DNA of 17,950 bases, taken from positions 1 through 17,950 of the forward strand of contig CAZMGG010000117.1 of NCBI GenBank assembly GCA_964565715.1, written 5' to 3'. Within the stretch, counting starts at the first letter, position 1, and each line of letters opens with the position of its first letter. Below are positions 6,351 to 13,394 of the stretch, in pieces. This DNA comes from CAZMGG01 sp964565715. Lineage in GTDB: Bacteria > Planctomycetota > UBA1135 > UBA2386. The position numbers and the translations under genes were made by a program. Under the pieces are notes generated by a model that did not search any database, was not told the DNA's origin, and was given only the letters and a program-made list of their open reading frames with translations.

Positions 6351-8179
6351 GGCAGGTAGGACGTCGTCGCGATCGTGGTGGTGGGCAGCGGCGTGGCGAA
6401 GGCGTTGAGATCCACCACCACCGCCTGCCAGTGCAGCTGGATGCCGCGGATCGCCGGCGGGATGTTGGCGATCGCCAGCGTGGCGATGCCGGTCGCCGGA
6501 TCGTGGGCGAAGGCGCCCTCCACCACGGTCAGGCTGAAGAACTGCAGGCCGATGCCCAGGGTGGCGATGCCGGGGATCACCGTCGGCAGCCGGTCCGGCG
6601 ACAGGCCGATCGCCGACAGCGTCGGCCCGCTGACCGGCCCCGAGTGCACCAGCACGTGCTGCCGCGGATCGGTCACGTCCAGCACCGGCTCGGTCAGCAG
6701 GGTCGGCACCACCGGCGCGGTGAACTGCACCTGGATCTGGTTGGAACGCGTGCGCCGGTCGAGCGCCGACAGCGGCACCAGCCCCGGCGCCTCGCCCTGC
6801 CGCGGATGCACCTCGAGCGTCTGCGCGTCCAGCAGGCGGAACCAGCCGGCCCGCCAGCGCCGTGCGTCGCCGGGCGCGACGATGTGCGGCCCGATCGCCA
6901 CCTGCTCGACCCAGGCCAGGTTGCTGCCCTGCAGCACGAAGCCCTGTTCGGTGAGCGTCGGCAGCGACGGCGGGCTCGCCGGCACGGTCAGCACCGGCGC
7001 CGGCAGCAGCGGTACCGTGGCGATCGACAGGGCCAGCGTGGCGTTGCCACTGAGCTGCAGCGTGCGGCCGGTGGGCTGCGTCTGCACGTTCGCCGCGAGC
7101 GTGCCCCACAGCCCGTAGTGCAGGTTGGCCTGATTGGCGCCGAAGCCGGCCTGCAGCGGGCCCTGGGTGCCGAGCTGGATCACGCCGCCGGCGTTGGCGC
7201 CGCGGCCGTGCAGCGTGCCGTTCGCCGTCGTGTAGTGGTGCCAGCGGCCCGGCTCGATCGGCCCGCCCATCGCCGCGTAGGCCCCCGGCAGCAGGCCGAG
7301 CACCGGCGCGCCCGCCGGCGGATGCCCCGCCTCGCCCGGATCGACGCGGCCGCCCAGCGTCAGCGACACGTCCCAGCCATCGTCGAGCTGGAGAAGACGG
7401 GCGAGCGTGCCCTGCAGCAGCAGCGTGCCGTCGCTCCGTTCGGTGAGAGCCCCCGCCGGCACGAACAGGTAGTCGCCGGCCACGCCCGGGAGATCGAGGG
7501 CGAACTCGGCGCCGGTGGCCACCGCCGGATCCACCATGACGTGGGTCGCGGCGAGCGCCCGTTCGGTCAGGTCGAGGGCCAGCGTCGCATCGCCGCTGCT
7601 GGTCCACGGGAACAACGGCTGCTGCAGGATCTGCACGGCGAACGCCGCATCCAGGCCGAGCAGGCCGTTGCGCTGGTTGGCGCCGGCGCCGACCTGCACC
7701 GCCGAGGCGCCGAGCGACAGCGCGATGCGCCCGCCGGCATAGCCGTCCAGGCCGATCAGCCCGCCGCTGCCGGTCGTGTAGTAGCGGAACTGCGCCGGAT
7801 CGACCGGTCCCACCGGCAGGTAGGCCTGCGGCAGCAGCTGCAGCACCGGACTGCCCGCCGGCGGGTGCGCCGGCTGCCCCGGATCGATGCGGCCGCCGAG
7901 CTGCAGGTCCAGCAGGAAGACGTGGTTGGCGGCGGTGGCGCTCACCAGCCGCGCGTGCAGCCAGGCGCTGCCATTCGGCAGTTCGGTGAACTGGCCACCG
8001 CCGTCCAGCACCAGATCATCGACGATGCCGGGCAGCCGCAGGAACGGCGCCGTGGGCAGCGCCGACAGCGCCGGATCGGCGCTGGCGCCGGTGGCGGTGC
8101 GGTGTTGCGCCGGCAGGGCGGTGGCGAGGACGGTGAGCAGGGCACCGGCGAGAGGGAAACCAGCAGGATGCAGAACCAT
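6347..8179 (-). CDS. secreted protein with a duplicated ~180-residue domain, TIG-like region and C-terminal beta domain
   Basis: A 610-residue exported protein of unknown function. Residues 1-24 are a signal peptide ending near ALPAQ. Two copies of one domain follow, at about 47-205 and 227-386 with a 181-residue offset. Their best matches are LGGRIDPGQPAHPPAG (94-109) against LGGRVDPGEAGHPPAG (275-290), YYTT against HYTT, and VGAGANQRN against AGFGANQAN. Residues about 395-490 resemble an IPT/TIG-like beta-sandwich linker. The C-terminus (IQLHWQAVVVDLNAFATP) is a style I associate with large-genome planctomycete exported proteins; this is recall, not a search. There is no lipobox or sortase motif. 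It is likely a cell-surface or extracellular structural or binding protein. It is probably co-oriented with the zinc-ribbon gene 66 bp upstream. Confidence 0.8.
   Translation of the reverse strand: MVLHPAGFPLAGALLTVLATALPAQHRTATGASADPALSALPTAPFLRLPGIVDDLVLDGGGQFTELPNGSAWLHARLVSATAANHVFLLDLQLGGRIDPGQPAHPPAGSPVLQLLPQAYLPVGPVDPAQFRYYTTGSGGLIGLDGYAGGRIALSLGASAVQVGAGANQRNGLLGLDAAFAVQILQQPLFPWTSSGDATLALDLTERALAATHVMVDPAVATGAEFALDLPGVAGDYLFVPAGALTERSDGTLLLQGTLARLLQLDDGWDVSLTLGGRVDPGEAGHPPAGAPVLGLLPGAYAAMGGPIEPGRWHHYTTANGTLHGRGANAGGVIQLGTQGPLQAGFGANQANLHYGLWGTLAANVQTQPTGRTLQLSGNATLALSIATVPLLPAPVLTVPASPPSLPTLTEQGFVLQGSNLAWVEQVAIGPHIVAPGDARRWRAGWFRLLDAQTLEVHPRQGEAPGLVPLSALDRRTRSNQIQVQFTAPVVPTLLTEPVLDVTDPRQHVLVHSGPVSGPTLSAIGLSPDRLPTVIPGIATLGIGLQFFSLTVVEGAFAHDPATGIATLAIANIPPAIRGIQLHWQAVVVDLNAFATPLPTTTIATTSYLP
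7022..8041 (-). repeat. internal tandem duplication of a ~180-residue coding unit
   Basis: Unit 1 spans about 7565-8041 (residues 47-205) and unit 2 about 7022-7501 (residues 227-386) of the secreted protein. The match is clear at protein level (GGR[IV]DPG..HPPAG.PVL.LLP.AY, then [YH]YTT, G.L.G..A.[GG] and GANQ) but diverged at DNA level, so the duplication is old. Confidence 0.75.
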
Positions 8180-8245
8180 GGCGAGCGTGGCGACTCTAGC
8201 CGCGCCAGCGCAGGGGTGCGATCCCTGGTTACCGCCCGCGGGATC

Positions 8246-8593
8246 CTAGTTGCCGAACTTCAGGCCGCATTCGGGGCAGCGAGTCACCCCGGCGGTGGCG
8301 AAGCGGGCGTTGCAGGCCGGACACTCGGTCTCGTCGGCGTCCAGGTCGGCGCTGGCATGGACCGAGCGCCGCGCCTGTTCGGTGTCCAGCATCCGGTCGA
8401 GGTAGGCATCGTAGGCCTGCTTCGCCCGTTCGACGTCGTGGCTCGCGACCGCGAGCCAGGCGCGCGTGCCTCAACCGCTGGGGAGCGGTCCGGTCCAGGC
8501 CTTCACCTCGGCGCGTTCGAGCACCTGCTGCACCTCCCGCACCCAGGCGGTGGCGCCCTGCAGGAGCGGAGTCAGGTCCTTGGGTTGCGTCAT
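8246..8593 (-). pseudogene. zinc-ribbon protein gene interrupted by an in-frame TGA
   Basis: From ATG at 8593 the frame encodes 40 residues (MTQPKDLTPLLQGATAWVRE...PLPSG), meets TGA at codon 41 (complement of 8471-8473), then continues in the same frame for 74 residues to TAG at 8246-8248. The part after the TGA is clearly coding: an amphipathic helical stretch (about codons 53-78) and a C-terminal zinc ribbon, CPAC-x11-CPEC (Cys91, 94, 106, 109). No ATG, GTG or TTG lies between the TGA and Met68, so a separate downstream gene would lose the helical part. Both halves have high third-position G/C. Possible explanations are a nonsense mutation (for example from TGG or CGA), a sequencing error, or UGA recoding; see the hairpin entry at 8440-8457. 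Zinc ribbons of this type usually mediate protein or nucleic-acid contacts; the function here is unknown. Confidence 0.6.
8440..8457 (-). other. hairpin 13 nt after the in-frame TGA, SECIS-like geometry
   Basis: On the minus strand GGCTCGC-GGTC-GCGAGCC is a perfect 7-bp stem with a GGTC loop; a flanking T-A pair extends it to 8 bp. The stem starts 13 nt and the loop 20 nt after the in-frame TGA. As I recall, the E. coli fdhF SECIS also presents a GGUC apical loop about 18 nt after its UGA. Chance is quite possible, because strong hairpins are frequent at this G+C and no selenocysteine genes are in the window. Confidence 0.3.
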
Positions 8594-8626
8594 GGGGTGC
8601 GGAAGCATGCCGGCGAGGGGCGCAGC

Positions 8627-8675
8627 GTGCCACCCTGGATGGCCGTGGTTTGGCCTGTTGCGGGCCAGGGTGCAC
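8627..8675. promoter_or_regulatory. inverted repeat in the divergent intergenic region
   Basis: CACCCTGG (8631-8638) is matched by CCAGGGTG (8665-8672). Three more pairs (GTG 8627-8629 with CAC 8673-8675) follow beyond a bulged C at 8630. Inside lies a second small hairpin, GGCC-GTGGTTT-GGCC (8641-8655). The element sits 34-114 bp between two divergent starts (8593 and 8708). It could be an operator for one or both genes or a structured leader of the ATP-grasp gene. No promoter boxes are convincing. Confidence 0.3.
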
Positions 8676-8707
8676 CTCGGCATCATCCCCGCCCCGCCGC
8701 AACCACC

Positions 8708-9610
8708 ATGCGCCTCGCCCTCGCCACCTGCAGCAACCTGCCGACCTGGGAGGTCGACGACCGGCCCCTGCACGAGGCGCTGGTCCGGCGCAGCGCCGAA
8801 CTGCACCGGCCGGCCTGGGACGACCCCACGATCGACTGGGCCGCGTTCGATCTGGTGCTGATCCGCACCACCTGGGACTACCAGGAGAAGCGCGACCGCT
8901 TCGTCGACTGGGCCTTCCGCACCGCCGCGCTCACCGGCCTGTGCAATCCCGCGCCGGTGGTGGCGTGGAACACCCACAAGCGCTACCTGCGCGAACTGCA
9001 GACGCACGGCGTGCCGATCGCGCCGACCCTCTGGCTCGACCGCGGCAGCCGGCCGGACCTCGGGCGTCTGCTGGCCGAACGCGGCTGGCGGCGCGGCTTC
9101 CTGAAGCCGTGCGTCGGCGCCACCGCCCGGGAGACCCTGCGGTTCGAGGCCGACCCGCCGGGCATCCAGCACGCCCAGGCCCACGCCGAACGCCTCCTGC
9201 CGCACGAGGACCTGATGCTGCAGCCCTACCTGCCGGCGGTGGAGAGCCGCGGCGAGTGGTCGGCCGTGTTCTTCGGCGGCGCGTTCTCGCACGCGGTGCG
9301 CAAGGTGCCGGTGCCGGGCGACTACCGCGTGCAGGACGACTTCGGCGCCCACGACGAGGTCTACGCGCCGAGCCAGGCCGAGCGCGAACTGGCCGAACGC
9401 ACCGCCGCGCTGCTGCACGATCGGCGCGGGCCGTGCCCGGGCGCCGACGGCACGCCGCTGCTCTACGCGCGCACCGACTTCCTGTGGGACGACCAGGGCG
9501 ACTGCGTGCTGACCGAGCTGGAGGTCGTCGAGCCGTCCCTGTTCTTCCGCCACGCGCCGGGCGCCGCCGACCATCTGGCGGCGCTGGTGCTCGAACGGGC
9601 GGCGCGCTGA
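8708..9610 (+). CDS. ATP-grasp ligase, resembling O-ureido-serine cyclo-ligase DcsG
   Basis: A 300-residue predicted cytoplasmic ATP-grasp enzyme that would activate a carboxylate by ATP-driven phosphorylation and form an amide-type bond or ring. Landmarks match the DcsG/RimK-like group as I know it: LIRTTWDYQEK (about residues 50-60), NPAPVVAWNTHKRYLREL (about 80-97), PTLWLD, LKPCVGATA (about 132-140), GEWSAVFFGGAFSHAVRK (about 182-199), LLYARTDFLW, and the metal-binding end ELEVVEPSLFF (about 270-280). The ATG at 8708 lacks a Shine-Dalgarno motif. A frame extending far upstream is antisense to other genes and is rejected. No other cycloserine-pathway gene (dcsA-dcsE type) is nearby, so the substrate is unknown. 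The general family is secure; the exact reaction is not. Confidence 0.85.
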   Translation: MRLALATCSNLPTWEVDDRPLHEALVRRSAELHRPAWDDPTIDWAAFDLVLIRTTWDYQEKRDRFVDWAFRTAALTGLCNPAPVVAWNTHKRYLRELQTHGVPIAPTLWLDRGSRPDLGRLLAERGWRRGFLKPCVGATARETLRFEADPPGIQHAQAHAERLLPHEDLMLQPYLPAVESRGEWSAVFFGGAFSHAVRKVPVPGDYRVQDDFGAHDEVYAPSQAERELAERTAALLHDRRGPCPGADGTPLLYARTDFLWDDQGDCVLTELEVVEPSLFFRHAPGAADHLAALVLERAAR

Positions 9611-9627
9611 GCGCCGGTCGTCAGCGC
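9604..9627. terminator. stem across two convergent stops (bidirectional terminator candidate)
   Basis: GCGCTGA (9604-9610) pairs perfectly with TCAGCGC (9621-9627) around the 10-nt gap GCGCCGGTCG. Both stop codons are inside the 7-bp stem. No T-tract follows on either strand, so any termination would be weak or act by transcript-end protection. Confidence 0.3.
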
Positions 9628-10931
9628 AGCAGGTCCAGCGCCACCGCCACCGTCGCCCGGATGCCGGTGCGCAGGGACTCGCGGACGTCCGGATGGTAGC
9701 GGTCGCTGTGCAGGGACGGCACGGCGCCGTTCTCGCGCATCTTCTGCAGCCGTTCGGGCGCGATGGTGCCGAGCCGGAACATGCAGATCGGCACGCCGGC
9801 GCGGCCGAACTCGGCGAAGTCCTCGGCGCCCATGGTCGGCGGTTCGTCGGCGACGTTTTCCGCCCCCAACTCGGCCCGCAGCGCGGCGATCACGCGCTCG
9901 GTGAGTCTGGGGTCGTTGTGCAGGGCGGCGGCGGGCTCGGAGAACTCGATGCGCGGCTCCGGCGCGCGGTGGGCCGCGGCGACGGCGCGGGCCTTGCGCT
10001 GCACGGCGGCCTTGAGCTGCTCGCGCACCGCAGGCGCGTAGCTGCGGAGCGTGATCTGCAGGCTGCACTGGTCGGAGATGATGTTGTGCTTGCTGCCGCC
10101 GTGGATCGCGCCGACGGTGACCACGGCGGGTTCGATCGGATCGACCTCGCGGCTGACGATGGTCTGCAGCTCCAGCACCAGGGCGGCGGCCTGCACGATC
10201 GGGTCGACGGTCTGGTGCGGCGCCGAGCCGTGGCCGCCGCGGCCGAACAGGGTCACGTCGACGCTGTCGACGTTGGCCATGGCGTAGCCCGGGCGCACGC
10301 CGACCATGCCGGTGGGGCCGGTGGCCGAGCAGTGCAGCGCGATGCCGAAGTCGGGCTTCGGGAAGCGCTCGAACAGGCCGTCGCGGAGCATGGCGCGGGC
10401 GCCGCCGGCGCGTTCCTCGGCCGGCTGGCCGATGGCGACGATGGTGCCGCGCCAGCGATCCGGGTGGGCGAGGAGGACCGCCACCGAGCCGATCAGGCTG
10501 GTCATGTGCAGGTCGTGGCCGCAGGCGTGCATGATGCCGACCGGCCGGCCCTCGGCGCTGGTGCCGAGGTGGGGGGCGGCGTAGGGCAGGCCGGTCTGCT
10601 CGGCGATCGGCAGGGCGTCGAGGTCGGCGCGCAGCAGCAGCACCGGGCCCGCGCCGTTCTTGCGCACGCCGACGACGCCGTGGCCGCCGACCGAACGGGT
10701 GACCTCCAGGCCGAGCTTCTGCAGTTCGTCGGCGAAGCGCGCGGCGGTCTGCTTCTCCTGGAAGGACAGCTCCGGGTGCTGGTGCAGGTGGCGGTAGAGC
10801 GCTTCCAGCTCGTCGAGGCGCGCGTCGATGGTGGCGTGGAACGGCGCGGCCGGCGCCTGCTGGCCGGGCAGCGGGGCCGGACCGGCCAGCAGGAGGGCGA
10901 ACGGGAGCAACGCGGGGTGGCGGCGGCGCAT
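9621..10931 (-). CDS. exported M20D-family amidohydrolase/peptidase
   Basis: A 436-residue zinc-dependent hydrolase of the M20D group (hippurate/N-acyl-amino-acid/IAA-conjugate hydrolases), expected to cleave N-acyl amino acids or small peptides outside the cytoplasm. Residues 1-24 are a signal peptide (MRRRHP then a Leu/Ala-rich core to PGQQ). Metal-site motifs are RADLDALP (101-108), MHACGHD (134-140, Cys137 and His139), GQPAEE (169-174, Glu172/173) and ALHC (His200). The dimerisation domain follows from GGHGSAPH (about 232-239), and a late SDRYHPD motif sits near the C-terminus. The start at 10931 is chosen because the signal peptide begins there; an upstream in-frame extension would lie antisense to the divergent isomerase gene and is rejected. 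It faces the isomerase gene across about 80 bp and converges with the ATP-grasp gene. Confidence 0.92.
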   Translation of the reverse strand: MRRRHPALLPFALLLAGPAPLPGQQAPAAPFHATIDARLDELEALYRHLHQHPELSFQEKQTAARFADELQKLGLEVTRSVGGHGVVGVRKNGAGPVLLLRADLDALPIAEQTGLPYAAPHLGTSAEGRPVGIMHACGHDLHMTSLIGSVAVLLAHPDRWRGTIVAIGQPAEERAGGARAMLRDGLFERFPKPDFGIALHCSATGPTGMVGVRPGYAMANVDSVDVTLFGRGGHGSAPHQTVDPIVQAAALVLELQTIVSREVDPIEPAVVTVGAIHGGSKHNIISDQCSLQITLRSYAPAVREQLKAAVQRKARAVAAAHRAPEPRIEFSEPAAALHNDPRLTERVIAALRAELGAENVADEPPTMGAEDFAEFGRAGVPICMFRLGTIAPERLQKMRENGAVPSLHSDRYHPDVRESLRTGIRATVAVALDLLR

Positions 10932-11019
10932 GCCGGCAGTGTTCGGGACCGCGGACCGGCCGCAAGGGTGGAGCGGCGCATCATTGCCCCGCACGCCCCG
11001 GCGCCGTCCAATGCCGGCG

Positions 11020-11925
11020 ATGACCCATGGTTTCGATCGGCGGCAGTTCCTGTGCGGCGCGGGCGCCGGCTCCCTGGTGGCGCTCTCCGGTTGCGCGATG
11101 ACACCTGGGCCGAAGCGGCCGTTCGAGATCTCCCTGGCGCAGTGGTCGCTGCACCGGACCCTGCGGTCCGGGCAGCTCGACAACCTCGGCTTCCCGCAGA
11201 AGGCCGCCTCGTTCGGGATCCGCGGCGTCGAGTACGTGAACCAGTTCTGGAAGGACAAGGCCACCGACCAGGCCTACCTGCGTGAGCTGCGGCAGCGCTG
11301 CGCCGATGCCGGCGTGCAGAGCCTGCTGATCATGTGCGACGGCGAGGGGGCGCTGGGCGACGCCGACGAGGGCCGGCGGCGGCAGGCGGTGCAGAACCAC
11401 CAGCGCTGGGTGGATGCGGCGGCGGTGCTCGGCTGCCACTCGATCCGGGTGAACGCGCAGAGCAGCGGCAGCTTCGCGGAACAGCAGGAACGGGCCGCCG
11501 ACGGGCTGCGCGCGCTGTGCGAGCACGCCGCCGGCCCTGGCATCGACGTGATCGTCGAGAACCACGGCGGGCTGTCGTCGCACGGCGGCTGGCTCGCCGG
11601 GACCCTGCGGCGGGTGGACCACCCGCGGGTGGGCGCGCTGCCCGACTTCGGCAACTTCCGCATCAGCCCGACCGAGCAGTACGACCGCTACCAGGGCGTC
11701 GCCGAGCTGATGCCGTTCGCCCGGGCGGTGTCGGCCAAGTCGCACGACTTCGACGAGCGCGGCGAGGAGATCCACACCGACTACCACCGGATGCTGCGGA
11801 TCGTGCACGACGCCGGCTACCGCGGCTGGGTCGGCATCGAGTACGAGGGCGGCAGGCTCGACGAGGACGCGGGCATCCTGGCCACCCTGCGGCTGCTCGA
11901 ACGGGTGCGCGCCGAGCTGGCCTGA
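11020..11925 (+). CDS. Tat-exported lipoprotein, sugar phosphate isomerase/epimerase (TIM barrel)
   Basis: A 301-residue AP-endonuclease-2/xylose-isomerase-like TIM barrel, a family that interconverts sugars or related polyols with a divalent metal. The N-terminus DRRQFL followed by a hydrophobic stretch is a twin-arginine signal, and LSGC (Cys25) is a lipobox, so the protein should be folded in the cytoplasm and then anchored outside. Putative metal ligands lie at expected spacing: Glu180 (VIVENHGG), Asp209 (DFGNF), His242 (KSHDF) and Glu274 (EYEG). An ATG at 11011 would add MPA; the one at 11020 gives the more typical Tat N-terminus, but the choice is uncertain and neither has a Shine-Dalgarno motif. 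Such exported isomerases are abundant in planctomycetes. Its substrate is unknown. It is possibly coregulated with the divergent hydrolase. Confidence 0.88.
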   Translation: MTHGFDRRQFLCGAGAGSLVALSGCAMTPGPKRPFEISLAQWSLHRTLRSGQLDNLGFPQKAASFGIRGVEYVNQFWKDKATDQAYLRELRQRCADAGVQSLLIMCDGEGALGDADEGRRRQAVQNHQRWVDAAAVLGCHSIRVNAQSSGSFAEQQERAADGLRALCEHAAGPGIDVIVENHGGLSSHGGWLAGTLRRVDHPRVGALPDFGNFRISPTEQYDRYQGVAELMPFARAVSAKSHDFDERGEEIHTDYHRMLRIVHDAGYRGWVGIEYEGGRLDEDAGILATLRLLERVRAELA

Positions 11926-11935
11926 GCGGCCTGGG

Positions 11936-12445
11936 TCAGCGGTCGGGCAGCTTGGCTCGCACCTTCTGCCAGTAGCCGAGCGTCTGGGCCTTGCGGGCGC
12001 CGTCGGGGCCGCCGTTGTGGGTGCGGGCGATCACCTCGGCGTCGTTCTGGCGCCAGGCGGCCGGTTGCCAGCGGCGCATGTAGGCGTCGATGACGCGTTC
12101 GGCGTAGTCCTGCCGGCGGCAGTCCTGATAGTCGCCGCCGAGCCCCGGGTCGAAGGCGACGGCGTCCTGCCAGTAGATCCGCCAGATCTGGTAGGGGCCG
12201 ATGGCCTGGCCGCCGTCGCCGTCGGGCGGGTTGGCGCGGCCGCCGCTCTCCACCAGCCGGATCGCCCGCAGGATCTCGGTGCGGTTCCAGTGCGAGCGGG
12301 GCGGGCCGCTGGTGCAGAGCGCCGCGGTCACCGCCAGCCCGAGCCCGAGGAGCATCGGGCCGAGCAGGCGCAGCAGGAGCGCCACCGTGCCCGGGGTCCT
12401 GGCGTCCCGCCGCGGCTGCGGCACCGGCTCGCGGAAGTGCCTCAT
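11936..12445 (-). CDS. membrane-anchored protein resembling i-type lysozyme/destabilase
   Basis: A 169-residue protein with a basic N-terminus, one hydrophobic anchor (about 20-43) and an extracytoplasmic domain. The pattern VESGG (64-69), DGDGGQAIGPYQI (75-87), YWQDA (91-95), YAERVIDAYMRRW (114-126), ARTHNGGPDGA (140-150) and YWQKV (158-162) follows invertebrate-type lysozymes in order and spacing. Those enzymes cleave peptidoglycan. By that comparison Glu66 and Asp75 or Asp77 are catalytic candidates. The many disulfide cysteines of animal members are absent (only Cys44 and Cys109 remain). The ATG at 12445 overlaps the upstream transporter stop by 4 bp (ATGA), so the two are probably co-transcribed. 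The assignment rests on motif recall; another lysozyme-like fold is possible. A role in wall remodelling or predation is inference. Confidence 0.6.
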   Translation of the reverse strand: MRHFREPVPQPRRDARTPGTVALLLRLLGPMLLGLGLAVTAALCTSGPPRSHWNRTEILRAIRLVESGGRANPPDGDGGQAIGPYQIWRIYWQDAVAFDPGLGGDYQDCRRQDYAERVIDAYMRRWQPAAWRQNDAEVIARTHNGGPDGARKAQTLGYWQKVRAKLPDR

Positions 12446-13347
12446 CGGCGACGCTTGCGCCCGGCGAGCAGGACACCGAACACCACGAGCCCGCTGCCGA
12501 GCAGCGTGCTCCGGGCGATGGTCTCGCCGCCGACAGCCCAGCCGAGCAGGAGCGCGATGGCCGGCGTCAGGAAGGCGATCAGGCTGAGCTGGTTGGCCTG
12601 GGCGTAGCGCAGCAGCCAGAACCACAGCCCGAAGCTGAGGCAGGTGCCGATCACCGCCAGGTAGACGACCGAGCCGATCGCCGCGGCGCTCCAGCGCGGT
12701 GCGGCATCGCGTTCGAGCAGCAGCGCCAGCAGGACCAGCAGCACGGCACCGACCGCCATGCCGTCGCGGTTGAGCAGCACCGAGCTGCAACCCGAGCCGC
12801 TGCGCTTCACGAACACCGTGCCGATCGCCGAGACCAGCGGGCTCAAGAACAGGATCAGGGCGGCGGGCGCGGCCGCCGGACCGAGGTCGGCGAGGTCGGT
12901 GGCGAACAGCACCAGCACGCCGGCGAAGCCGAGCAGGAAGCCGAGGCCCTGCACCGGGCGCAGCCGTTCGCCGAGGAACCAGTGGCCGGCGGTGGCCATC
13001 AGCAGCGGATACACCGCCCACAGCACCGAGGTGAGCCCCGACGGCAGCAGCGTCTCGGTGCGGTAGACGATGGCGTAGGACGCGGCGAAGTTGGTGACGC
13101 CGAGGATGGCGCTGAGCCAGAACGGCGGCCGCGTGCCGCCCTCCCGGGCGCGCAGCCAGGGCGCCACCGCCGCCATGCAGACGGCCGCCAGCACGAAGCG
13201 GGCGGCGGCGCTGGTGTAGGGCGGCAGGTCGACGAGCCCGCCCTTGATGACCAGCCAGGTGCTGCCCCAGATCAGGCAGAGCAACGCGAACAGCAGCACC
13301 ACGGTGGTGCGGCCCGGCGGGAGCGGGGCGGGCGGGGACGGTTCCAT
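12442..13347 (-). CDS. EamA/DMT-family transporter
   Basis: A 301-residue inner-membrane transporter of the drug/metabolite superfamily, two EamA repeats, typically exporting amino acids or other metabolites. About ten hydrophobic helices are visible. The first repeat opens with FALLCLIWGSTWLVIKGGL (about 20-38), a hallmark of the family, followed by ARFVLAA. The second repeat ends in GETIARSTLLGSGLVVFGVLL and a basic tail, GRKRRR. Length is typical (about 300). The ATG at 13347 lies 47 bp from the divergent redoxin gene and has no Shine-Dalgarno motif. The stop overlaps the start of the lysozyme-like gene. Substrate unknown. Confidence 0.93.
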   Translation of the reverse strand: MEPSPPAPLPPGRTTVVLLFALLCLIWGSTWLVIKGGLVDLPPYTSAAARFVLAAVCMAAVAPWLRAREGGTRPPFWLSAILGVTNFAASYAIVYRTETLLPSGLTSVLWAVYPLLMATAGHWFLGERLRPVQGLGFLLGFAGVLVLFATDLADLGPAAAPAALILFLSPLVSAIGTVFVKRSGSGCSSVLLNRDGMAVGAVLLVLLALLLERDAAPRWSAAAIGSVVYLAVIGTCLSFGLWFWLLRYAQANQLSLIAFLTPAIALLLGWAVGGETIARSTLLGSGLVVFGVLLAGRKRRR

Positions 13348-13394
13348 CGGCGGGGGATTGTGTACGGGCCGGAAGGTCCGGACGCTACCGCGCC

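Noticed and set aside
8246..8593. Reassignment of TGA to a sense codon genome-wide
   Set aside because: TGA is the natural stop of many intact genes here, for example at 1497, 3908, 5386, 6339, 9610 and 11925.
6431..9610. Plus-strand open frame of over 1000 codons ending in the ATP-grasp gene
   Set aside because: Only the last 300 codons (from 8708) are real. The rest is antisense to the secreted duplicated protein and the zinc-ribbon gene.
9621..11264. N-terminally extended version of the M20D hydrolase
   Set aside because: The extension of over 100 residues is antisense to the isomerase gene and would bury the obvious signal peptide that begins at 10931.
13348..13394. Short palindromes (GTCCGGAC and CCGG pairs) between the divergent EamA and copper-protein genes as an operator
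   Set aside because: They are too short and are expected by chance in GC-rich DNA; no conserved spacing or promoter boxes were seen.
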